Positions 16,184 through 22,494 of a DNA stretch of 22,494 nt are shown here, piece by piece. The notes under the pieces are model-generated. The model was not told the origin of the DNA, searched no databases, and saw nothing but the letters and a program-made list of their open reading frames with translations. Source of the stretch: Syntrophaceae bacterium UBA7544 (GTDB lineage Bacteria > Desulfobacterota > Syntrophia > Syntrophales > Smithellaceae). The stretch's first letter is position 1, and every line of letters starts with the position of its first letter. The position numbers and the translations under genes are program-made. The stretch is taken from contig DLME01000110.1 in NCBI GenBank assembly GCA_002479215.1, positions 6,668 through 29,161 of the forward strand. The letters are read 5' to 3'.

Positions 16184-17489
16184 CTTTGCTTCCTTTTTTG
16201 ATATTATTATTCCTCACGATTACCGAGTTGGCATGAGCATCGAGTCCTTCCATTTGGGCAAAGCGAACTGTTTGCTTGCTAAGTTTTTCTAGAGCGTTCG
16301 GCGAAAAAGAAAGGACGTTCATGCGTTTGACAAAATCATATACTCCCAACGGTGAGGAAAAACGCGCTGTTCCTCCCGTAGGCAAAATGTGGTTGGCGCC
16401 GGCAATGTAATCGCCCAATGCCTCCGGTGTAAATGACCCCAGAAAAACAGAGCCTGCATTGCGAACTTGTTTTAAAATTTTTTCCGGATTCTCCACCATC
16501 AATTCCAGATGTTCCGGTGCGAAAAGGTTCACCATCTCCACCGCTTCCTTTATATCTTTGGTGATGATAATCGCACCGTATTTTGTCAGTGAGCTTTCTA
16601 TTATTTCCTTTCTGGCCAGGGATTTTAATTGTTTATCGGCTTCCCGTGATACTTCTCGGGCTAAATTTTCAGAAGGCGTCAAAAGAACAGCCGCGGCCAT
16701 TTCATCGTGTTCGGCCTGCGCCAGCATATCAGCTGCAACAAAGGAAGCCTTCGCCGTTTTATCGGCAATAATAAGTATTTCGCTGGGGCCGGCGATCATG
16801 TCAATACCCACTTGGCCGAAAACCATTTTTTTCGCCGCTGCGACATAAGCATTTCCCGGCCCGACAATTTTATCGACTTGCGGAATAGATTTTGTGCCGT
16901 AAGCGAGCGCTGCTATAGCCTGAGCGCCGCCAATTTTGAATATGCGCTGGACGCCGCTTATTTCGGCCGCCGCGGCAATTAAAGGATTTAATTTGCCTCC
17001 CTTGACGGGAGTCGCTAAAATAATTTCTTTCACTCCGGCCAGGCGTGCCGGAATTGCCGCCATAAGTAATGTTGATGGATAAAAAGCTTTGCCTCCGGGA
17101 GCATAAATTCCCACGCGCTGCAAAGGAAAAACCCGCTGGCCGAGCTCTATGCCTCTTTCATCATTAACAGACCATCCCCGAACAATTTGATGGCGGTGAT
17201 ATTTTTCAATACGTCCGGCAGCCAATTTGATAACTTTCCAATCTTCCGGCTTTACCTGGGCCAACGCTTCTTTTCTTTCAGCAGGTGTCACTTCTACTGT
17301 TTTCTCATTTAATTCCTGGTGGTCAAATTTCGCCGTATAATAAAATAGAGCCTCATCTCCTTTGGTCGCGACAGTGCTCACTATTTCTGCTACAGATGAT
17401 AAAAGTTTGGGGGTAAAAGCGCCGCCCCTTTGGCGCAATTTACGGAAAAATTCGACAAAATCAACAGCATCGGTTTTGATTATTTTCAT
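16176..17489 (-). CDS. hisD: Histidinol dehydrogenase
   Basis: 437 residues. It performs the last two steps of histidine synthesis, oxidising L-histidinol to histidine with two NAD+. Zinc ligands are Gln258 and His261 (LAQAEHDE), Asp360 (GDYIAGANHILPT) and His419 (GLDAHANS). The catalytic pair Glu326-His327 lies in FAPEHLEL. Positions match the E. coli enzyme almost residue for residue. The ATG is one base after the murA stop. It is the only his gene here, so the pathway is dispersed or its other genes lie elsewhere. Confidence 0.98.
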   Translation of the reverse strand: MKIIKTDAVDFVEFFRKLRQRGGAFTPKLLSSVAEIVSTVATKGDEALFYYTAKFDHQELNEKTVEVTPAERKEALAQVKPEDWKVIKLAAGRIEKYHRHQIVRGWSVNDERGIELGQRVFPLQRVGIYAPGGKAFYPSTLLMAAIPARLAGVKEIILATPVKGGKLNPLIAAAAEISGVQRIFKIGGAQAIAALAYGTKSIPQVDKIVGPGNAYVAAAKKMVFGQVGIDMIAGPSEILIIADKTAKASFVAADMLAQAEHDEMAAAVLLTPSENLAREVSREADKQLKSLARKEIIESSLTKYGAIIITKDIKEAVEMVNLFAPEHLELMVENPEKILKQVRNAGSVFLGSFTPEALGDYIAGANHILPTGGTARFSSPLGVYDFVKRMNVLSFSPNALEKLSKQTVRFAQMEGLDAHANSVIVRNNNIKKGSKDG

Positions 17490-17490
17490 A

Positions 17491-18741
17491 TTATTGTGCC
17501 ATCCTTTTTATATTCGCGCCCAATGCGGAAAATTTCTTCTCTATTTCCTGATAACCGCGGTCAATATGGTAAACGCGGGAAATTTCTGTTGTGCCTTGCG
17601 CCACAAGGGCCGCCAGAATCAGGGAAGCGGAAGCGCGCAAATCCGTTGCCATCGTTTGTGCTCCGCGCAAAGCAGGCACTCCCCGGACAATCGCGCTGCC
17701 GCCCTGAATAACGATATCGGCTCCCATCCGCGTGAGTTCACTGACATGCATGAAACGGTTTTCAAAAACGGTTTCGGAAATCACGCTCAAACCGCTGCCT
17801 ATGGACATATAAGCCATCATCTGCGCCTGCAGGTCGGTGGGAAATCCCGGATGAGGAAGGGTTTTGACATCAACACTGTGGATTTTTTTCCCCGCAGATA
17901 CTTTCAGGCCGCCTTCAATGGGCGAAATCTTCATGCCCGTATCCCGCAGTTTGTTGATTAATGCTTCCATATGATGAGGGTTGCAGCCGATTATGTTTAA
18001 TTCGCCGCGCGTCATGCCGGCGGCAATCATAAAAGTTCCCGCCTCAATCCGGTCGGGAATAATTGTGGCTTCTATAGGTTTTAGCGAGCTGACACCTTCA
18101 ATCGTTATTACATCCGTTCCCGCTCCGCTGATTTTCGCTCCCATGCCCTTTAAAACATCCGCCAGGTTGACAATTTCCGGCTCACAGGCGGCATTGTTCA
18201 GGGAAGTAGTGCCTTCAGCCAAAGTTGCCGCCATCATTATATTTTCGGTGCCGGTTACCGTGGGTATGTCAAAATATATATCCGCGCCTTTCAGTTTTTT
18301 GGCTTTGGCTTCAATATAGCCTTCATGCAATTCGACATGAGCACCGAGATCCTGCAGTGCCTTTATATGAAGATTTACCGGCCGGGCGCCGATGGCGCAA
18401 CCTCCGGGAAGAGAAACGCGCGCGACACCCATACGGGCGACCAGCGGCCCCAAAACTAAAACGGAAGCCCGCATCGTCTTGACTAAATCATAAGGAGCCG
18501 TATGGCTGATTATTTTATCGGCACTAATCTGGACAGTTTCATTGCCTTCGATTTGAGCGCCAAGGCTGCGCAAAAGTTTTTTTATTGTTTTGATATCCAT
18601 GAGATCCGGGATATTATGAAACGTATTGGTTCCGCAGGTCAAGAGCGCCGCGGTCAAAACCGGCAGTGCGGCATTCTTTGCTCCGCTGATATGAACATCA
18701 CCATGCAGAGGTTTACCTCCCTGAATAACTATTTTATCCAC
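17491..18741 (-). CDS. murA: UDP-N-acetylglucosamine 1-carboxyvinyltransferase
   Basis: 416 residues. It transfers enolpyruvate from PEP to UDP-GlcNAc, the first committed step of peptidoglycan synthesis. Lys22 lies in [11 protein letters not shown] and the catalytic Cys115 in [15 protein letters not shown], so the enzyme has the fosfomycin-sensitive Cys form. [11 protein letters not shown] with the conserved Asp is also present. The start is GTG at 18741, set by AAGGAG eight bases upstream and overlapping the prmC stop by eight bases. Confidence 0.98.
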   Translation of the reverse strand: MDKIVIQGGKPLHGDVHISGAKNAALPVLTAALLTCGTNTFHNIPDLMDIKTIKKLLRSLGAQIEGNETVQISADKIISHTAPYDLVKTMRASVLVLGPLVARMGVARVSLPGGCAIGARPVNLHIKALQDLGAHVELHEGYIEAKAKKLKGADIYFDIPTVTGTENIMMAATLAEGTTSLNNAACEPEIVNLADVLKGMGAKISGAGTDVITIEGVSSLKPIEATIIPDRIEAGTFMIAAGMTRGELNIIGCNPHHMEALINKLRDTGMKISPIEGGLKVSAGKKIHSVDVKTLPHPGFPTDLQAQMMAYMSIGSGLSVISETVFENRFMHVSELTRMGADIVIQGGSAIVRGVPALRGAQTMATDLRASASLILAALVAQGTTEISRVYHIDRGYQEIEKKFSALGANIKRMAQ

Positions 18742-19594
18742 TAATTTTTCTCCTTGCTCGAATTACGCGTGGCAAGCCGGCATAATCTCTTCTCACGCCT
18801 ATGTTGTCGTAAATTCCGGAATCCTCAATAATCTTCCCTACGCTTTTTTCCTGAGTAGCTCCTATCTCCAATAAAAGCCAACCATTTTTTTTAAAGTTGT
18901 TGCCCGCCTGATAAACCAATTTTTCGTAGAATTCCGTTCCACTCTCACCGGCCAAAAGTGCTTCTCGCGGCTCAAAGGTCTTCACTCCCGCAGGCAGTTT
19001 TTCATATTCTTCCGCCGCAATGTAGGGAGGATTGCAAACGATTATATCAAAAAAATCGTCAACTGAGTCAAATAAATCACTGCGGCGGAAATCAATTTGA
19101 TTTTCCAGTACCAGATTAAGGGCGTTTTTCCAGGCTACTCTGAGAGCGGCGGCGGAAATGTCGGTGGCCACTACTTGAGCTTGCGGCATTTCTTTGGCCA
19201 AAGCAATGGCTATCGCGCCGCTGCCCGTGCCAATATCCATAATCTTTATTTCGGGATAAGCAATTTTGCGGCAGATGCCGAGAGCTTCTTCCACAAGAAT
19301 TTCAGTATCCGGCCGGGGAATCAATACTGCGCTATTTATTTCCAGAGTGAAAGACCAAAATTCTTTGCGGCCGGTAATGTAGGCTACCGGTTCCCATTGC
19401 AATCTTCGGGCGCTGAGATTTCTAAATGCGGTAAGCTGTGTCTCGTTAATTGTTTTGTCCGGATTTTTGTAAAATTCCAGACGGTCGCAGCCCAGGCAAA
19501 AAGAAAGCAAAACTTCCGCGTCGAGCCGGGCGGAAGGAATATCCGCTGCTTCTAAAGCTTTTGTTGACTCATTGAGAATGTCATGAACGGTCAT
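18734..19594 (-). CDS. prmC: Release factor glutamine methyltransferase PrmC
   Basis: 286 residues from the ATG at 19594; the frame also has an ATG at 19615. I favour 19594 because GGAAA lies about nine bases upstream and the protein then begins [11 protein letters not shown] like its homologues. PrmC methylates the Gln of the GGQ motif in release factors RF1 and RF2. The N-terminal helical domain ([12 protein letters not shown]) is followed by a Rossmann methyltransferase with [14 protein letters not shown] (120-133) and NPPY (188-191). Its common upstream partner prfA is not here; hairpin element copy B lies directly before it instead. Confidence 0.96.
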   Translation of the reverse strand: MTVHDILNESTKALEAADIPSARLDAEVLLSFCLGCDRLEFYKNPDKTINETQLTAFRNLSARRLQWEPVAYITGRKEFWSFTLEINSAVLIPRPDTEILVEEALGICRKIAYPEIKIMDIGTGSGAIAIALAKEMPQAQVVATDISAAALRVAWKNALNLVLENQIDFRRSDLFDSVDDFFDIIVCNPPYIAAEEYEKLPAGVKTFEPREALLAGESGTEFYEKLVYQAGNNFKKNGWLLLEIGATQEKSVGKIIEDSGIYDNIGVRRDYAGLPRVIRARRKISG

Positions 19595-19624
19595 AGTGTT
19601 GTTTCCAAGCGCCATCTTTGTTTG

Positions 19625-19738
19625 TGAGACTCAAATTTTAAAAGTAAAACGCATTAAAATTTGTAAGTCGAGCAATCCCGCCAAAGGCGGAGGGTTGAAT
19701 ACCCCCGCAACTTGCTTTGGGGTTTCATACCCGTGATT
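19625..19738 (+). repeat. Multi-hairpin repeat element, copy B
   Basis: Shorter relative of copy A in opposite orientation. It has a 10-bp hairpin (19632-19641/19654-19663) whose 12-base loop matches copy A at 11 of 12 positions, then the linker GTAAGTCGAGCAAT, a CCGCC-AAA-GGCGG hairpin (19678-19690), and a long bulged hairpin (19692-19732). It ends in CCCGTGATT like copy A. Relative to A it lacks the first two hairpins and one middle hairpin unit. Confidence 0.75.
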
Positions 19739-20007
19739 GGCAGCGTAGCCCGGCGTATAACCTAAAGGTCACGCGTGCCGGGCGCCCTCGACCTCTGATA
19801 TTCGGATGTCCGAAAATAAATTGTTGCAAAATAAATGTCAAGTGTTTATAAATCTAAATCATTAATATTTTAACAGATTCCCATAATTCAGTAGAGTGTG
19901 CCACAAAGAGACAAAGCGTAAGTTACTATTGAGTGGGGACTTTTAACAACATTGACTTGTAAAGATAGACAGAACCTTTAGAATAACTTGTTAATAACAG
20001 GTGAAAA
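19739..20007 (+). other. Intergenic region with further inverted repeats
   Basis: No gene seen. GCCCGGC/GCCGGGC (19748-19754, 19777-19783) encloses a nested ACCT-AA-AGGT hairpin, forming one larger structure directly after copy B. TTCGGA-TG-TCCGAA (19801-19814) is a perfect palindrome. From about 19815 the sequence becomes AT-rich and featureless up to the candidate promoter of the next gene. Confidence 0.6.
19957..19984 (+). promoter_or_regulatory. Candidate promoter for exported protein gene
   Basis: TTGTAA (19957-19962) and TAGAAT (19979-19984) are spaced by 16 bases, about 23 bases before the ATG at 20008. The -35 is imperfect, so this is a suggestion only. Confidence 0.3.
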
Positions 20008-20943
20008 ATGGATTTCAAGGCAATAATTAGAATATTGGTTATTACTTCACTGGTAATATTCACCGAGGCCAAATTAATGGCTTCTGAGATCACAGAATGC
20101 AAACCGTTTAGTGAAAAAGAACTCCAAATTATAAGGAACAGTCAAAACCCGAAGCTGTTGACGGGAGCTGCTCTAATAAGCCGCATAGGTCCGGCTTCCG
20201 ATTTAAGCAGGGAATTATTTGAGTTGGCAAGTCGCATTGAATCTCCCAAAGGTCTTGCAACATTGTCATTAATCGAATTGGAGTTTGATAGCCCTTGGAT
20301 TGATTCACCTTTAAAGCCATCAATGCGAGAGAGTATCTTAAATCTTCTACACGATGATAAGGATAACGCCCAATCATATTATTTGTATGCTCTTTTGCAA
20401 CAGGAAGCAATAGGGGATCAGGAAGCACTATCGCAGATCATAAAGGGCAATACGAAAACCTTCAACAGTTATTCAAAACAAAGGTTCGATGCTATAGTCG
20501 AAGCTGCAGAGATGGAAAAATGCAATGGTATTCAAGCGAGGCAGTGTGCGTCTTCATGTTTTTTTGTTACTAATACCTATTCAAAATTACGAAATTTATG
20601 CCGAAAACTTATTAAGAGCAAAGGTCAGACAGCTAAAAATGCATGTTTTGTTATGGGACAGAAGCTAGAAAAAGGAAGTCTAACTTTTGTTGAACAGATC
20701 ATCAGCCTAAGCATCCAAATGGTTACATTAGATGATCCGACCTCATCCTCTGCTGCCGGTATAGCGATCAAGAAAAGAGTAGACAATATAAAGGTTAGTT
20801 CTTCACGCGCCGCTTGTATATCAGAAGCGGATGTGCCAGAAGATGCGCTATTGCATTATTACGAGATTCTATTGGATAAAGGTGAAGCTTCTGCTCAAGA
20901 CTTCCTAAGCGAATTTACCAAACAGAAACAAGATAAAAACTAA
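20008..20943 (+). CDS. Exported Cys-containing protein of unknown function
   Basis: 311 residues, preceded by AGGTG five bases before the ATG. I do not recognise the family. It has a signal peptide (about 1-25, ending near KLMAS), after which the protein looks mostly helical with many Leu/Ala-rich amphipathic stretches (LFELASRIESPKGLATLSL, YYLYALLQQEAIGDQEAL), as in helical-repeat proteins. The mature chain has several Cys (TEC near 30; KCNG, RQCASSC, LCRK, ACFV and AACIS later), which could form disulfides in the periplasm. There is no catalytic motif. It is on the opposite strand to the prmC operon and next to a broken GNAT gene, consistent with accessory DNA. Confidence 0.75.
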   Translation: MDFKAIIRILVITSLVIFTEAKLMASEITECKPFSEKELQIIRNSQNPKLLTGAALISRIGPASDLSRELFELASRIESPKGLATLSLIELEFDSPWIDSPLKPSMRESILNLLHDDKDNAQSYYLYALLQQEAIGDQEALSQIIKGNTKTFNSYSKQRFDAIVEAAEMEKCNGIQARQCASSCFFVTNTYSKLRNLCRKLIKSKGQTAKNACFVMGQKLEKGSLTFVEQIISLSIQMVTLDDPTSSSAAGIAIKKRVDNIKVSSSRAACISEADVPEDALLHYYEILLDKGEASAQDFLSEFTKQKQDKN

Positions 20944-21010
20944 TTCGTCGTTTCGCGTCGACTGCTACATGGCGCGTGAGCTGGTTATTAGCAGGAGTAA
21001 GCAATAGACG

Positions 21011-21517
21011 ATGTTGAGTTCTAAGATACGCGCTTGTACACAAAAAGATATCGGGGTCTTAGTTGAGACTATCCGCAGATCATTTCAAGATGTGGCAAAA
21101 CGTTTTGACCTGACACAAGAGAACGCACCTCGTCATCCATCCAACTGCACATAAGACTGGATTAAAAAGGATATGCAACGTGGTGTCAATTATTTCGTTA
21201 TAGAAAATGAAAATGTTGTTGTGGGGTGTGCTGCTCTTGAGAAAGCAAATCCAGACGTATGTTATCTGGAACGCCTCGCAGTTCTTCCAACCCAGCGGCG
21301 GCGTGGTTTTGGCAAAGCTTTGGTAAATCATGTGTTGTTAAAGGGCAAACTTCTTGGAGTTCATCGCGTAAATATAGGAATCATTGCTCAGCAAACTGAA
21401 CTGAAGAACTGGTACCGGGAAATTGGATTCGTTGAGCAAGAGAGCAAGGAATTTCGCCACTTGCCTTTCCGTGTTATTTTGATGTCCTACGAGGTAAACA
21501 AAAACAGCCAGCAATAG
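21011..21517 (+). pseudogene. GNAT acetyltransferase interrupted by in-frame stop
   Basis: From the ATG at 21011 one frame runs to 21517 (168 codons) with a single TAA at codon 48 (21152-21154). Before the stop: LSSKIRACTQKDIGVLVETI, FQDVAKRFDLTQENAPRHPS and NCT. After it: DWIKKDMQRGVNYFVIEN, LERLAVLPTQRRRGFGKALV (acetyl-CoA motif A with R-R-G-F-G-K) and NWYREIGF (motif B). The two halves are continuous GNAT sequence, so this is one gene with a nonsense change, plausibly GAA to TAA since homologues tend to have Glu there. The downstream piece has an ATG at 21173, but AAGGA sits too close to it. A sequencing error or readthrough is also possible. Confidence 0.8.
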
Positions 21518-21561
21518 AGAGAATGCCAGTTCAAATGAATATAAGGACATCGACCGTTCTC

Positions 21562-22368
21562 TTATTGAGAAATCATATTTTCGCCGCGGCGAATAGTCCA
21601 AAAATCGTCGGAAAGATTTCTGTCCGCAACGTATTTATAGGGTATGGTGAAATACCCTTTCATTCCCCAGTCCTCTCCCCAGGAATTACGCACAATAAAT
21701 CTTTCCTCGGCATCGTTGTAACCTACGGCCAGAACAGCATGTCCACCCAGTGACTGTTCATCATGTTGAGGCATATTCACGACACCAGTTTTCGCTACTG
21801 TCTGCGATTCAAAGCTTTCATATACCGTAAAACCAAAGACAAACGGGAAGCCTTCAGCCAGGCATGCGCGCATTTCATCCAGTGTGATAATGCGGCGATA
21901 GGAAGTAATTTTATGTTTCGCTGCATCTTTGTAACAAGTTGTAGTTGGTTTAACCCGGAACTTAGAGAGAAAATAAGGCCATTTTTTCTCCGAGCATACG
22001 CCTGTTTTTGCTAGTGTCTTGATACCATCACGGATCATGGCTCCAGAGTCAGATTGGATGGTGTGTTCAACGGCTCTTTCGTTATAGTAAATAAATAACC
22101 TGCTGAAATCCTCAAAAGCAACTTTATCCTTCCTTTCCAGGAATTCCTGCGCTCCGGCCAGAGCGTTGGCGGTGCAACTGCCCAGTTGTCCCTGATTCTC
22201 TACTTTCGAACAGAGTGGACGCAAATCTACCAGCGGAGGCAGCTTTGCCGGTACACGAAGTACAGCGCTAAGCAAATAATCACGCTGATCGGGCACATCG
22301 GGTACCCACCCATAGAAGAGGCTTTTAATCTTACCTTTTTTGGGAACAACAGCTTTTTTTACTGGCAT
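21562..22368 (-). CDS. C1A (papain-like) cysteine peptidase
   Basis: 268 residues. A cysteine protease of the papain fold. The active site is complete: oxyanion Gln59 and nucleophile Cys65 in ENQGQLGSCTANA, His210 in LGGHAVLAVGY and Asn228 in NSWGEDWG. The motif YGWVPDVPDQRDYLL (19-33) near the N-terminus is typical of a bacterial C1A subfamily. There is no signal peptide and almost no propeptide; the first 16 residues are Lys-rich and basic, so the enzyme is probably cytoplasmic or leaves by another route. AAGGAGGT lies six bases before the ATG, a very strong ribosome site. It converges with the GNAT gene, with 44 bases between them. Confidence 0.95.
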   Translation of the reverse strand: MPVKKAVVPKKGKIKSLFYGWVPDVPDQRDYLLSAVLRVPAKLPPLVDLRPLCSKVENQGQLGSCTANALAGAQEFLERKDKVAFEDFSRLFIYYNERAVEHTIQSDSGAMIRDGIKTLAKTGVCSEKKWPYFLSKFRVKPTTTCYKDAAKHKITSYRRIITLDEMRACLAEGFPFVFGFTVYESFESQTVAKTGVVNMPQHDEQSLGGHAVLAVGYNDAEERFIVRNSWGEDWGMKGYFTIPYKYVADRNLSDDFWTIRRGENMISQ

Positions 22369-22411
22369 ATATAGACCTCCTTTTTAAAAATTTATACCAA
22401 TTAGCTTTTTT

Positions 22412-22494
22412 TGGCTAACTTTGTTGGCAGAGTCATCGGCTTCCTCAACGTATTAGTAATACGCCTGCGGAGCCTCCTCCTTGCCGCCGCGTTA
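22412..22494. repeat. Hairpin-rich intergenic element cut by window end
   Basis: CGTATTA-G-TAATACG (about 22449-22463) is a perfect hairpin nested in a looser GGCT/AGCC stem, and GGC-rich arms at both ends (GTTGGCAGAG, CTCCTTGCCGCC) could also pair. The left border carries a 16-base stretch (TTTTTGGCTAACTTTG, 22408-22423) that also occurs at 15810-15825. It may be another member of a dispersed repeat family, but it is not clearly the same as copies A and B. Confidence 0.5.

Noticed and set aside
17362..17961. 199-residue plus-strand frame across murA and hisD
   Set aside because: It is antisense to two highly conserved genes and its product resembles no protein family.
20129..20428. 99-residue minus-strand frame inside the exported-protein gene
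   Set aside because: The plus-strand gene has a signal peptide, ribosome site and longer frame; the antisense frame has no supporting features.

Overview
The window reads as chromosomal DNA of an anaerobic, Gram-negative, AT-leaning bacterium, most likely a Desulfobacterota (former Deltaproteobacteria, Syntrophia-like). This is inferred from gene content and order: a type IV pilus pilMNOP(Q) operon, a DUF39 'homocysteine biosynthesis' protein typical of anaerobes, and the run rimP-nusA-infB-DUF503-rbfA-nrnA-truB-rpsO-pnp. Nearly everything up to 19.6 kb is on the minus strand, so operons read from right to left.

Layout in transcription order. (1) 19.6-15.8 kb: prmC, murA, hisD and a small PH-like protein, with gaps of a base or less, or overlaps; translation-factor methylation, peptidoglycan precursor and histidine synthesis. 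(2) 15.8-15.7 kb: tRNA-Gly(CCC) with its own promoter and encoded CCA. (3) 15.69-15.45 kb: a cluster of tandem hairpins touching the tRNA 3' end. (4) 15.36-5.7 kb: the transcription/translation/RNA-processing operon rimP to pnp, preceded by a hairpin plus T-run that looks like a leader terminator. (5) 5.5-3.8 kb: dut and the DUF39 gene. (6) 3.55-0 kb: a small XRE regulator, an FtsB/DivIC-like divisome protein, then pilM, pilN, pilO, pilP and the first 30 codons of a secreted protein, presumably pilQ.

Right of 19.6 kb the character changes. There is a second copy of the hairpin element, a plus-strand gene for an exported Cys-containing protein of unknown function, a plus-strand GNAT acetyltransferase with one in-frame stop, and a minus-strand papain-like (C1A) peptidase. 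The window ends in another hairpin-rich intergenic stretch. This part looks like accessory DNA next to a conserved operon.

The most interesting signal is the dispersed multi-hairpin repeat. Copies at 15445-15689 and 19625-19738, in opposite orientation, keep their loops and linkers while the stems differ by paired, compensating substitutions. Other points: the rimP leader terminator, a 42-base A/T inverted repeat upstream of the XRE-ftsB-pil operon, the nonsense codon in the GNAT gene, a PilP without lipobox and a PilO with a long Pro/Ala-rich insert. I did not find an obvious defence system, CRISPR array, transposase or prophage.
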